From Begonia masoniana (lineage: Eukaryota > Streptophyta > Magnoliopsida > Cucurbitales > Begoniaceae), in assembly GCA_022432975.1 (NCBI GenBank), contig CM039503.1, positions 52,760,466 to 52,824,465 on the forward strand: a stretch of DNA of 64,000 nt, written 5' to 3'. The notes under the pieces were generated by a model. That model had not been told where the DNA came from. It did no database searches and was given only the letters and a program-made list of their open reading frames with translations. A program made the translations under genes and the position numbers. Below, piece after piece: positions 46,695 through 59,120 of this stretch; positions within the stretch are counted from its first letter, which is position 1; each line of letters starts with the position of its first letter.

Positions 46695-49613
46695 ATGGAG
46701 TCATTCCCCGGCTTGGTGTTGCCGGAAAGTAATGGAATAATTAGAAAGACGGAGCCTCCTAATGCCGACGCAGAGTTTGCTGAGAAAGATCCCACTGGTC
46801 GATATGTCCGGGTACATTAGCAGAACAACATATTATCTCCTCAAGTTTATGTCGCATAGAATTCATTCGTAATCGAATAACGAACAAAAGCTGTCTTCTG
46901 TGTTTATGAACATTTTTCTTGGTTTATGTTAATGATGTATCTGGAGGCGATATATGGCTTCGATGCAATCATATCATCTGTGTCACGTACTTGAATTACG
47001 TTGTCTTAATCTTATTCTTCTCAACTTATCTACATATCTTAACGAAAGTCTGCTTAACTTCCATAGTTGTGTCTTTGCAGGTATATGTTTTTCTTTATCT
47101 ATTCGGTATTTTGACCTGTATTGATATGTTTTTCTTTTCTTTTTTTCCCCCCTTAGTACAATGAAATTCTTGGCAAAGGTGCTTTCAAGACTGTGTATGA
47201 TTCCGAAACTTGACTCCATCTTCCTCATATTTTGTTTTTATGCTATATCTAGAAAGCTATTATCTTTTGGTATGAAACTTTTTGTCTAATGATTCCTTTT
47301 CTTTGGCTCCCTCTTTTCTTTTTGCAGTTACAAGGCATTCGATGAAGTCGATGGAATTGAAGTTGCTTGGAACCAAGTGAGGATTGATGTCGTTTTACAG
47401 TCGCCAGAAGATTTTGAAAAATTGTATTCTGAAGTGCACTTGCTTAAATCGTTGAAGCACGAGAACATCATTAAGTTCTATAATTCTTGGGTAGATGATA
47501 AGAAGAAAACTATCAATATGATTACCGAGCTCTTCACATCAGGCAATCTACGGCAGTACGTTCCATTTAATGGTTGTTGTTCTTTCTTCACATTGTTTGT
47601 TTACTTAAAGGTAAATTCTATACTTTTTTTGATTTCTAGATATCGGAAAAAGCATAAGAATGTCGATATGAAAGCTATCAAGAATTGGGCACGGCAAATT
47701 CTCAGGGGTTTGGTCTATCTTCACAGTCATAATCCTCCAATTATTCATAGAGATATAAAATGTGACAATATTTTTGTAAATGGAAACCACGGAGAAGTTA
47801 AAATTGGAGACCTCGGATTGGCAACTGTCATGCAACGGCCAACAGCTCGGAGTATCATTGGTAACTCTGACTTTCTTTGGTTGATCTTGTTGAATATTAA
47901 ATACTGATTTTTTTTTCTTTTTAAATATATCAGGAACCCCTGAATTTATGGCTCCTGAGCTTTATGAAGAGGAATATAACGAACTTGTAGACATATATTC
48001 TTTTGGAATGTGTATGCTTGAGATGGTTACTTTCGATTATCCATATAGTGAATGCAAAAATCCAGCTCAAATTTATAAGAAGGTTACCTCTGTAAGTGGA
48101 ACAATCATTAGTACTTCTTATGCTTTTCTTTTTCATTCAATTTGTAGCTTATTTTGCTGTATTCTTCTATCTTGTGTAGGGAATTAAACCTGCTTCCCTC
48201 TATAATGTTTCTGATCCCGAAATCAAGGAGTTCATAGAGAAATGTCTTGTTCCGGTGCAGGATAGATTGTCTGCTGCAGAGCTCCTTGAAGATTTATTCC
48301 TTCGGACTGAGAATCTGAAGGAGCCAATTCATAATCCCTTACAGTTACCCAACCACAGTCTGGATGCGTTAAATGTGTCAAAGTCCGAGGCACTTTCAAT
48401 GGACATAGATATCGACGATAGACAACTTTCTTCGAGCAATTTTACGGGAAGCAACAACGGAAGTCCAGATTGTCCACTTTTGGAATTTCATAGGATGCAT
48501 AACGACAAGGAATTTAGGTTGATAGGGAAGAAAAATAATGAGAATTCAGTTTCATTAAACTTGCGTATCGCTGACTTATGCGGTAAGAATGATCAGCTCA
48601 ACCCTTTTTCTTAGTATGTTTTATTTTATCATTATTGTCGTTATTTAGGGGGCCGGTGGGATATGCTGATAAACCCACTTTATGAAACCACGATCTCCAA
48701 TTGTCGTGACATAGATTTAACTCTGCTATTTGCAGGTCGAGTCAGGAATATACATTTTCTGTTTTACCTTGATTCTGATACTGCACTTTCTGTGGCTGCT
48801 GAGATGGTTGAGCAATTGGAATTAGCAGATCAAGATGTAGATTTCATTGCTGAGTTTATTGATTGCTTGATCATGAACCTTATACCTTGTTGGAAACATT
48901 TATCAAGTTATTTCGGAAACAGAGAAAGAACTTCTAGCAGTGGCTTTTCTCTCCATAACAATGGAAAAACCTCTACTGATTGTCTATGGGATTCGATTTT
49001 GAGTGGTATTCCTTCAGGGCTTGTGGACGATCAAGATGCATTCTCCAGATCGATAAATTCCGACAAAAACTGTATGCAAGATGAGGATATAAGCTGGTCC
49101 GATAATCCTACCGGATCCATTTTTAAAGCCGAATGCAGTTCTGCAAATCCGGGTAATTTTGCAGATCAACATTTACGTGCTTCGACTGATTCTGAGATCA
49201 TTGTTGAAGATGACTCCAATAAGAATGATAAAACAGAGGAATTTGATTCAAATCTTGGAGGAAACTCAGAGGGGTCCAGTTGGTATTCTTCTGAACTCGA
49301 TTGTTTCTCCGAGGACTGCAAATTGGAGAGAAATGAAAGCAACAGGGGGGAATCATCCTCGACGGATGAATTTTCGAAGAATATGGAATTGTCGTTTCAC
49401 GACCCTTGCGGAACATCCAACGTCATGAGCCTGACAAGTAGTTGTTCTTCACTATCCTTGTCTGAAAAAGATCTGGATGTCGACCTAAAATTGGAGCTGG
49501 ATGCCATAGAAGCACAATACAAGCAATGGTTTCAAGAACTTGCTAAAATGAAGGAAGAAGCATTGGATGCTACAAGAAAGAGATGGACGGCGAAGAAAAA
49601 ACTTGCTTTATAA
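46695..49613 (+). CDS. WNK (with-no-lysine) serine/threonine kinase
   Basis: Seven exons: 46695-46811, 47157-47194, 47328-47555, 47640-47860, 47934-48091, 48180-48582, 48736-49613; 680 aa, all junctions in phase. The kinase domain starts at about 40. [16 protein letters not shown] holds Lys50 in the Gly-rich loop, while the usual beta-3 Lys position is Asn67 (EVAWNQV), the WNK hallmark. The catalytic loop is HRDIKCDN (164-171), the metal site DLG at 185-187, and [17 protein letters not shown] follows. Exon 7 opens with an OSR1-C/PF2-like segment (about 389-445: [19 protein letters not shown]), then an acidic Ser-rich region and a coiled C-terminus. Plant WNKs act in ion balance, flowering time and clock or G-protein signalling; which paralogue this is cannot be told here. 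Its tail faces the RPC10 gene. Confidence 0.93.
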
Positions 49614-50166
49614 TGAACAAAAATATGCTGCTCAATCCGAGGTTACGTTTTTCCGGAAGTCATCGTCCTTCTTCGATTTGGACCTTCAGTGAATCGTCAC
49701 TTCCGACCTCTAAATTGCTTTCAATTTTCAGCTGCTGTACAAACTGTCACTATTTTACATGTAAGCCTCTGTTATTGCTTCAAACAAAAAATTGGTGCAT
49801 ATGGATCTGTCCATTTCAAATGCAAGAAAATGAGAACTGTGATTCGTAGTCTCTGTAAGATAGAACTTTTCGGATTGACTGGTATGATTTGAGCATCGCT
49901 CGAAGAAATGAACTAATAATCAGGGACGTTATCGTTTTGGATCGTCCAAACACAAGAGTGCGAAAAACGAAAAACAAAAAACGACTGATCACTCGCGAAT
50001 TAAGAATCAGAACAAATTCAAAAATAAGCTGCAAATAATTGTATTAATTGTAGTATGTGTGCAATAAACACAATCCACCATAGATAAACAACTGAAATGG
50101 CAGTTCTAAACAATTGCAACTGCAGGGTAAGTTGAGTAAATATAGGATTTGGACATGGAAGCAAGT
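49614..50166. other. Convergent 3' UTRs of WNK and RPC10
   Basis: No coding sequence seen; short ORFs on both strands lie in the expected 3' UTR overlap zone. Confidence 0.5.
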
Positions 50167-51691
50167 TTAATCCTCACGCCAATTATGTTTGCAGGTTTCA
50201 CTCATGCATCTGTAAAACGTTGTTGCAGGCTCATCTGCTGACCGAATTTGAATTTGAATGTAAGCCGCCTTGCCAAACGAACAATTCGGGCACGTTGCTG
50301 CCATTAAAGGAAACTCAAAAATTATTAGAATAAACCAGTTCCCAAGCTCGCTGAAGGCATTGGCAGTGATGTGTAGCAAACCCGAAACATGAACAAACAC
50401 GTGTCTAGCAACAATGTTAAGATTCGGAAATCAACCACGAATCAGGAAATCTAAAAATTAAGAACCCTAATCAGTCTAAAGAAAACAATGCAACCATATT
50501 CGATGATAATCTTCCGCCTACTACAAGCCTCATACATAGTCAATTAGTCTCTCCTCTGACGGAAGAACCTTCCTCATGGACACTAATTAACTATGGTACA
50601 CCACCCTTTCGATTTTCCGATCTGCCCGCCAACTTTTTCCCATATTATTTCACTCTAACCAGTCTTCACCAACGAAGAGTAAACACACGAGGGAAGCAAG
50701 GAGCTACGGTGACAATTTTCCTCATGTAACCAACCTACCTCCGCCATCTTTCCTTGCGTAACTCACATATCCAACACCTATCTCTAGTAGGTTGGCCTCA
50801 CACCATGTCTCGGCTCCTCTCGATAATACACATTCCATGTTAGAAATAATGGTATTGTAAGCCAAAGAATGAAGTAAAACAAGGGTACGGTGAAAGATGA
50901 TGTGCTCCATATAAAACGATAACTAGCTTGACAAAGAACTTACGAAAGCTAGTCACTCTTCCATGGTGGAGATGCAATCTTTATGGAAAGCTAGTGACTA
51001 GCTTTCGTAAGTTCTTTGTCAAGCTAGTTATCGGTTTATATGGAGCACATCATGGTGGGATAGTAATCGATTAAGACTATAAACCTACGAAAGCTACTTA
51101 GAGGATGGGATAGTAAACGATTAATTTTTTAAGTATCAAGTCACGCGTTAAAGAAAAGTCGAGACCATAACTAGGAGCAGCTCTTCTAAGACTATAGCCA
51201 AGTTTATGGTACAGACGACCAGATTCATATGTATAAAGTTAGACAAATTAAAATGTGGAAACAGGTTTAACATTTCGATTTCAAATTAAGGGTCGATTAA
51301 TCAAGAACTCGTACTCGTGAAAAAAAATATAAACACACAGCGAGAACGAAGAAACTCGAAAAGAGAGAGATTTACCTTCGGTTTGTGCTGCATTTTTCAT
51401 GTCATCGTCAGATATGATGGGTTCTAAGATCTTCTTCACCAAATGTTGTTTTCTCTTTATCTTAACCTGCAAAGATTATGATATGGAAACACAATGCAGT
51501 CAGAGAGTGATCACTGCCAATGCAACATCATCAGAGCTTAGTAATACGAAAAAAGAAAACTCGATTATCGATCATACTCCGCTCTCTAGGTAGCAAACAT
51601 ACGGACAAGTCGGGCAAAAGAATCTGGAAGGTTGACCCATATTGGGCAACTCATACTGCAGCATGTTCCCGCAAGTCGGGCAAAATTCCAT
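50167..51691 (-). CDS. RNA polymerase III subunit RPC10 (RPC11/TFIIS-like)
   Basis: Exons 51691-51578, 51466-51376 and 50297-50167 give 111 aa, close to human POLR3K (108). N-terminal zinc ribbon: MEFCPTCGNM with Cys 4/7 and FFCPTCPY with Cys 26/29. C-terminal TFIIS-type ribbon: Cys 71/74 (CPNC) and 99/104, with the acidic hairpin QIRSADEPATTFY (Asp90, Glu91) that stimulates RNA cleavage by Pol III. The linker VKIKRKQHLVKKILEP is basic. The subunit works in termination and re-initiation in the nucleus (known for the family). An AG directly before the leader (51706-51711) suggests a 5' UTR intron. Intron 2 carries a long hairpin. Arabidopsis At1g01210 is the likely homologue. Confidence 0.93.
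50897..51053. repeat. 60-bp-arm near-perfect inverted repeat in RPC10 intron 2
   Basis: Arm 1 is 50897-50956 and arm 2 is 50994-51053; the loop is 37 bases. Only one mismatch is seen (AAAACGAT against AAACCGAT in the arm), so 59 of 60 bases pair. The arms run from ATGATGTGCTCCAT to AAAGCTAGTCAC. No target duplication or transposon terminus was recognised. Confidence 0.92.
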
Positions 51692-52881
51692 CACCGATAA
51701 GCTCCTGAAACCAAACAATCTTTAGTCGACGGACGGGTGCTCGCTCCAAGATGAAGATTGCTCAGATTATTCGAGAAGAAGTAATAACTACCCACCAGAA
51801 AATTAATAGGAAAGGATGACTGAATTCAACGAAGAGCAAGCAATCTTCTACACCTACGTAATTGGCACTTCTGGAGATGGTTCTGAGAATTCACGCAGAA
51901 GTTGGGGAAAGATAGGCAACAACCAGATGAACAAGGTGGACCGGCAAACCCTAATCAAGGGGTTTCTTATGAAAATAATTATAATTCAACCTCACAAAAC
52001 TTAACTATTTATGCATGTACCCACTTGACAACGTTACAGCGACGGCCTATGCCTACCATCTCCACCTCCACCACTCCACCGGCGAAGAATCTGTCTCTCA
52101 AGCGATCAGAGATTCAGACGGTTCGATTTTTATGAAAAAATAACTGATTTTTATAAAGCTGATTAACTCATCGCCTTCATTCGTGATCATCGTCGCTGAA
52201 TAATGGAGTCTGACAGGATATGGAGCATCAGACCATTAGCAGCACTTTCAGGGGTTTATGTCCTGTTTCAACCTTATCACCTCCAGATTTAGCTTGCCAT
52301 CTTCTCGCTTAGTTTAGTTTAATCATCCTGTCACAGTCAACTGGCTGTCTCTTTTCCGATTTAGATCTGGCTTTTCGACTCCTTAAAATTGCGGCTCTGA
52401 AGCAGTTCCATTGGCGATTGGCTCCAAAAGGTATAATGAGGTTATTGCTTAATCATCTGAAGTATAATTCCATTTGATCCCAATGGCACAAGTATAGATT
52501 AGGCTGAGTTAATTATCATTATTAGTCTAATTTGGTGGGTGTGAATAGAATTGCACAGAAAGAGACAGGAGGAGGAAGTTTCTTGGAAACTAAACAAGGC
52601 AAAGTCTTTGGTCGACCACCATCCACCATGCCCATTATCCAATAATTCATATTCTTGTCCTTTTCCCATCACCATTTTCAAATTCTGACTTGTTTTTTGG
52701 GATGCAACTGGAAAGGGTGGCCTATAAGTTATGATCTTGGAAAAACTGTGTGATCGTATTGACAAATTGTACTGCAAGAGTGGGAAAAAAATAGTAATTT
52801 TTTAAGCCTATTTAAGGGGGGTTGGCAGATGCTCACTTTCGTGATTAGAAGCCAAGTCTTCGGGTGTGAGTGGGAGGAGGA
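51692..52881. other. Intergenic between RPC10 and the KIC-like gene
   Basis: RPC10 leader, then spacer. ORFs at 51816-52135 overlap one another in different frames and match no family I know. The KIC-like gene's promoter should lie in the last 300 bases. Confidence 0.45.
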
Positions 52882-53236
52882 ATGGAAAATGATGGGAGGG
52901 AGAGTGTGTTCGAAGACCTTGTTGCCGGTGATGGCAGGAGAAGCTGGACGTGGAGGATTTCATGGAGGAGCTATGCAAGGGGTTCAGGCTGCTGGCGGAG
53001 CCGGAGAGAGGGCTGATAACGGCGGAGAGTCTGAGGAGGAACTCGGAGCGGCTGGGGATGGGAGGATGAGCAAAGAGGAGGCGGCGGGAATGGTGGAAGA
53101 AGGGGACTGGGACGGAGACGGAGGGCTGAGCGAGCGAGAGTTCTGCGTTCTAATGGTGAGACTCAGCCCGGAGATGATGGAAGATGCAGAGGCATGGCTT
53201 CAGAGGTCACTTGGCCATGGCCACCATCTCAACTGA
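52882..53236 (+). pseudogene. KIC: KIC/PBP1-like EF-hand calcium-binding gene with three indels
   Basis: Family segments are all present but in three frames. From 52882 frame 1 reads MENDGRESVFED. A one-base gain near 52916 moves to LLPVMA, another near 52936 to KLDVEDFMEELCKGFRLLA and ITAESLRRNSERLGM, and a one-base loss near 53060 returns to MSKEEAAGMVEEGDW. The end carries the single functional EF-hand loop (DWDGDGGLSEREF) and MVRLSPEMMEDAEAWLQ, then TGA at 53236. KIC binds the kinesin-like calmodulin-binding protein KCBP and shapes trichomes. The continuous frame from 52829 crosses the middle part in a nonsense frame. It is either a decaying gene or assembly error. A polyadenylation-like AATAAA lies at 53343. 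Confidence 0.8.
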
Positions 53237-54306
53237 ATCCTCTTCTTCATGAATTGTATATCGTTTGTTTGCCTGAACTCAATCCAAAAACGAGTTTGTG
53301 TTTCATCAGATTTCCCAAAAAAACTGTAACTCTCGAACCAACAATAAAACCAGACAGTATGGCTAGACAAAAATAGATCATCCTCATCACAATTCTAACA
53401 TCACCGTTCGTGATTTCCATACATTTGACACAGACCACAACGACGACTTAATGTTTGCGTGCTGAAATCAGAAAGTTAAATTAGAGTGTTGAATTAAAAG
53501 GTAAACTTAAACTTGCGCTTAGACTTATCTGTGCAACAGATCTAAATTTGAGCTTCTCTTTTACTACGTTATGACAGGTGTCGTAGTCAATCATCGTACT
53601 ATTACGACTTTTCGATCGATGGAATGGTGCAACTATGCCTCGACCGTCTATTTGGACTTCACAAATTTGGACCATTTTACGGTGGGAGTTTCCGAAGTAC
53701 AAAATCAAACGAAGGAACGGCAAAGGCACGTAGAGATGGAGTTAACGAAGCACCTGAACTTACAAAACTGGCAGTGGGAATAACTGGGAACTGAGGTATA
53801 ATTTGATCATCCATGGACGATGTTCTAACCAACAAAATACATGACATTAATGGATGGGAAGAGTAACAATATCAGACTTTGGTGTAACCAAGTGAAGAAC
53901 AATTGCAGTCAAAAAATGAATAAATAAATACAATCCCCAGATTAATACCGATCGCCGGATGATTATATCGAGTTAAGTAATTGTATATATGTAAAGATGA
54001 AACAATAAATTGCCAGAGTAGGCTCCTTTCTTCTACTTTGTCATGGACAAATCAATCAAGTAAAACCATATACATCAAATTAACTAATAAACACTTGCTT
54101 GCTTACCTCTAAGCATCAAATGGTGCAGATGGGGGGGCTATGACCCTAAGAAGATGACCCACCAAAAGCAATAGTACTTTGATGTCCAGCAACTTGCCCA
54201 CCTGATTGAAGTATTACCTTCTCATCGCTGCTCTGTCGCCCACGACGATTGTTCATAAATGTAGACGCAGTCGGCTCCAAGTCACAATCATTTTTCACCA
54301 AATGCT
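53237..54306. other. 3' flanks of the KIC-like and U-box genes
   Basis: No gene seen. The two genes converge here. Short ORFs at 53481-53783 overlap on opposite strands and are judged chance. Confidence 0.5.
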
Positions 54307-57300
54307 TCAAAAGTAAGATGATTGATCATGAAGTACATTCAAGTGGGCTAGAGTTTTTGCAGCCAAAGATTTTACATCACCGTCTCCTCGCTGAGTCAAA
54401 TCGATCAAAGGCATGTTTGCCGAGGGCCCAAATGTTTGTTTGAATTCATACAGCCTAAATATCCTTTCTAGTGCTTTTAAAGACTTCTCTTGCAATCTAG
54501 GTAAAGGGGAACCAAGAAGTTTTATAAGAAGAGGAATTGCATTTGCGTCTGCTAGCACCTTACTACCATTCTGCAGCAGTTCACCTTCAATCAAAGTCAA
54601 AAGGGCATCTAATGAAGGCTCACAAGCCTCCGTATCGGTCTCCACGAGAATCCTTACAAGGGGCCCCACTGCTTCGGCCTCAATTAGGCAAAATGATGAC
54701 TTGACAGTACAAATTCCCCTGTGAACTACACATGCACTGTCTGGGGGAGCTGAGAAACAAAAGAAACCACTACGCTTAGGTATCGACATTGAAAGCTGTG
54801 CCGAACTTTGTGAAAGACGAGTTAGAGAAATGGCTGCTAGAGCTTTAGTCTGGGTTGTTCCAGATTCCAACAGCTTCACTAAAATCTGTATAATTCCAGC
54901 CTCAGCTACACTCTTTTGCCATTCCAAGTTGGTTGGGGCAGCAAATCGACGTAAAGCTCCACATGAATATTGTATCAATTTATTTTTCGTACGATCTCCC
55001 TGACTTCCAACTGAAAGACATGAAGTGATAACACCAAGTGCCCCGGCATCCAGAATCCACTGAGTAATATGTTGGATTTCTGGGAGATTGGAGAGAACGC
55101 CCATTGCACAAGCAACTTCTTCTTCATCATTGGAAGATTGAATGATCTTGAGCCAAGTTTCAATGCATCTTTGACTCACAAACTCCGTGATGATAACTTG
55201 GTCCGCATCTTCTGTCAAGAAGCAGAAAAGCTTTACAGCAGTCGCTCGTACTTGCAGGTTGTCATTCTCACACAGCTGGATCAACACTTGTGTACCTGAC
55301 TGTACATGCAACTAATCCAGTGAATTCGATGTTTTCAATTGATGAACAAACATCAGTCAAAGCAGAATAAGTTTGCAGTTACATTAAAACAACTCAAGGA
55401 TGCAAAAGAATTATAGCTCCAAGTTCCTTCTTCCAGGGAGCCATGAATTACGCAGTAACATAATCAACAAAGTGGAAAACAAAATACATGACAAGATGAC
55501 TGTTCTAGATAAGCTTAAATTTATTTTTGATACAAAAGGCCATAGGATTAACACCTGAATAGCTATAATTTCAAAATCCCAGGTTTGTGAAACAAAAAAA
55601 AACAAGAATTTATGTTCTTGATTTCGTAATACACCGTCCGAGATATTCCATTACCACCAGAGGACAAGTCCTCTCCATACTTTCAGACCAAGTCAAACCT
55701 AATTTTAAACGTATAGCCTAGCAATGGAAACTACGATTGCACTTGCACTCAATTTTCGTAAGACAGCTTGCAGAAGTAAAACTGAATATCCAGCAATCTG
55801 GTAAACTTGTACTTCTTATCATATCTACTAAAATTTTACTATATAAGCACCTTTATGTATATTTTTCATTTATCCTCGTTCTCAATTAAGATTATAAAAA
55901 GCTTTATTGTGCAACCAATATGTATATCAATTTCAAAAGCTTAAATTGAAAAATCAAGCAATATGATGTTAACAAGTTTGGATAATCTAACTCCAGTTAT
56001 ATTTCAGAGGATCAGACCTTCACATTGCCATAATTCTGCATGCAAAATAGCTTTCTGGGTGAATAAAAACATTTCCAATAAGATGTGCACCTGTACTAAA
56101 ATGGCCTTGATATTCGGAGTAGATGGATTTTGACACAAGGAGTGGAAGGTCTGGATAATGCTTTGTTGTGCTGCAGGCCCTATAATGTTAACTAAACAGA
56201 AGAGCCTTACTATGTCTTCATCTGATTCGAATAATGAAATGGGTGTCTCGCCGGATTCTTGCAATGTAGTTGATAGACCTAAGTTCATGATAGTTGCTGC
56301 TACGCAATCCCACAAACTCGAGGATGATGACCAGCGAAGAAAGAGAATGTTAAGTAAGGGGCGGACTGCACCTTCCCTAATCATTTGCAGGCCATTTTTA
56401 GATAAGCTGGAGAGGTTCTGAAGAGCTTTAGCAGCCACTGTTTTCACTGCTATGTCACCATGAGAAACCAAATGAAGAAGCGGAGCTAGCACGCCTTCTT
56501 CAACCAACAATTCCTTATTGTGATCAGTCAACTCAATATCAGCCAAAGTAGTTGCCATCATGCTTTTTACATTTTCTTGTCCTGCATTAAAATGTGGCAG
56601 AATTCATGTAAATTTTTTGTAATCAGTGACCAAAAAGTTGAAGATACTGTGAAGATTTTACCATCACAAAACTCACTATGTTCTTAACTTATAATACAAT
56701 AACAATAGACAAATATCATTCAACCTCTTTTTCTTTTAAATCCAACTGCTTTTGTTGAAAGTTAAATCGTTGCTATATTATCTTTTAAAGTTCAAAAGCC
56801 ATTCTCAATATTGTTGAGATTGCTAAAATCAATTCCTTAAATTAATTGTGTTATTACAAGATCATTCCCGAAATTATCCCAATCATATGTTATCGGAAAT
56901 ACGTAATTATGTGAATATAATCGTTGTACCTTCCTTAAACAGCATTACCTATAAGCTGTTATAAAAAGTTCTATCCTTGTAAAATTATAGCCAAGATTTA
57001 GTATAACTTATTCTTTCTTTATAATTCCTAAATTACAAGATTTTCTTCCTATATGTACAGATAAAATCCCTCAAAACGAATGAAGTGTTTCCATGGCATG
57101 GAGTATGATTTTCTTAATTCGATATGTGATATTCATCTTAAAACATCCTATGTACATCAGTAAGGTATCCATATACAACATGTAGCTGCAGGACAGAATT
57201 TGTGAATTTACCTTGAGAGAGGCGCTGCAGCAATGGTTCAAAGTAATTTGCTTTTGCCATCTCAATGACATTTTGATCAGAGTAGGCTAGATTTCTCAAT

Positions 57301-59120
57301 AGTTCGCGTGCATCTGTTGCAGCTTCATTGTCATTGCTCCTAGACATTGTCGCCAGAAGAAGAATGCAACCTTGTACTTTTCCTATGCAGACTTTTATCG
57401 AATCACTTTTTGATAATTCCAGTAGTAATTTAACAGCTAGCTTTCCTTCCCCAACTTGACGACCAAGAGATTTAACAATAGGTCCAATTGCATTATCCAC
57501 TTTTGAAATTCTATCCTGCAAAAATGTTTGAAATCTCAAGTAGAAAGTAAATATTAAGAACAAGCGATTTATTTTATCTAAATCCGTAACCACATTAACC
57601 AACCACTTAAAAGCAAAATTTGTTTTTTTTATACTAGCATAGAGTTAGAACCAAAAAAGGAACATGATATTGATCAGGTATGGCTTAAATAAATTTCTCA
57701 CCCACATCCATATTGGAAAATGTGATAAATAGTAATGAAAAAAAAAATATTTTCTTAATTTGCAATCATATTTTGAATTTGGCCACTAAGCTGAAATTGG
57801 TTTTATGAAATCAAACAAGTATCACAAAACTTTTAGTTTTAATTTAATTTTGCTGCATACTTACAAAGAAGATAGCTAACATAGTGGAACTCGTACCTTT
57901 GCATCATCACAATCATTTACCAGAATGCCAAGGATGACAAGAGCATAATTTCTTATGTCACGATTTTTTTCATTCAGAAGCTGAACAAGAATTGGGATAT
58001 AATTCTCCATTAGAACCCATTCCTGGTGCAGCTCTTTTTCTACACAGAGATTTCTGAGCTGTACGAGGCAATTAATCACTTGATCCTTGTCCTCTGAATC
58101 GAGCTTTGGTTTCATAGAAGCAATCATGATCATGCTATTTCTATCCTTCCATTCTTCAATTGATAGCCGCAAATGTTTGTTCGGCCTTAAAACAGCTGCG
58201 TCTAAAGGGATCATGGTTAAGGGACACAACATGTTCCCTTCACCAAACAACCATTTTTCAATTGCAGTTCTCTCAAATGTCTGCCCTGATGAAGTTTCAA
58301 CAGGGTCCACCATAACTTCACGTGTAATAGGACAGTAAAATGCCTCAAGAGGCTCCAGTGGTTGATAACCCAAAGACTTTCTCCTAGTTAAATACTTATG
58401 TTCTTTCACCTGCGGCGATGAAGCAACATCAGCTCTGTCTAACAAAGCGATTATTTGATCCATATGCATAGTCTCAGCCTGATCTTTCCGCAGCCGTGCA
58501 TTCTCTATCTCCTTTTTGAATTCCTCATATTCCTTCTTTAAAGTAGATTTCTCAGTTGAAATCCCAACAGCCTCAGCTATAGTCACAAGTAAATTGTTTG
58601 CATAAGCACGATCCACATTCTGCTGTTGTAATCCTAATTCAATTTTTTCCAAAATTTCTTCATCTGATACTGCTGCCTGGAACTCGGCCCTCTGCATTTT
58701 GTCACGAAGAGTATCAATCTCCTCAAATATTGCAGATGAGAGATCAAGAGAGGACAATGGAAGGAGACCTAGGGCCCGATTCATCTCTTTCATAGCATTC
58801 TCCAATCGATTTGCTATGACCCTGCTATTTATCAGGAGATAAAGTTTGCTCCTCTTGCCACAATCTTGAGTAAACTGCTTGGCAGCTCTGATTTCAGTAT
58901 TGAGAACAACGATAACATTGGTCAAGGCCTCAGAATCATCAATATGTTTGCTATTTAATACTCGCAAAATAGGAACTATTTTTTCACTGTAACTAGCAAG
59001 TTTCTCAAAACCATCCTTCTTCCCATGGACATTTTTGGCAGCAAGTGCAAGTTCAAATATGGTGCCTATCGTCTCAGAAATGATCTCTGAAAATGGATTT
59101 GGGATTACATCCACCAACAT
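54307..59120 (-). CDS. U-box E3 ubiquitin ligase with ARM repeats (PUB42/43/44 class)
   Basis: Exons 59120-57897, 57515-57212, 56581-56091 and 55299-54307, joined in phases 0, 1 and 0, give 1003 aa. An N-terminal helical UND-like region comes first, with a charged coiled coil at about 190-225. The U-box lies at about 260-333 (FYCPITREVMVDPVETSSGQ, then WLFGEGNMLCPLT and LRPNKHLRLSIEEW). Armadillo-like helices fill the rest (YIPILVQLLNEKNRDIRNYA, APLLHLVSHGDIAVKTVAAK, VGPLVRILVETD). The U-box recruits the E2 and the ARM part binds substrate; SAUL1/PUB44 acts in senescence and immunity. The length is nearer the approximately 1000-aa members than the approximately 800-aa PUB43/44. The leader probably contains an intron, since AG/GT sites occur up to about 59900. 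Confidence 0.92.

Noticed and set aside
46419..46740. Upstream ORFs before the WNK start
   Set aside because: They overlap each other and fit a 5' leader; no evidence for a separate protein.
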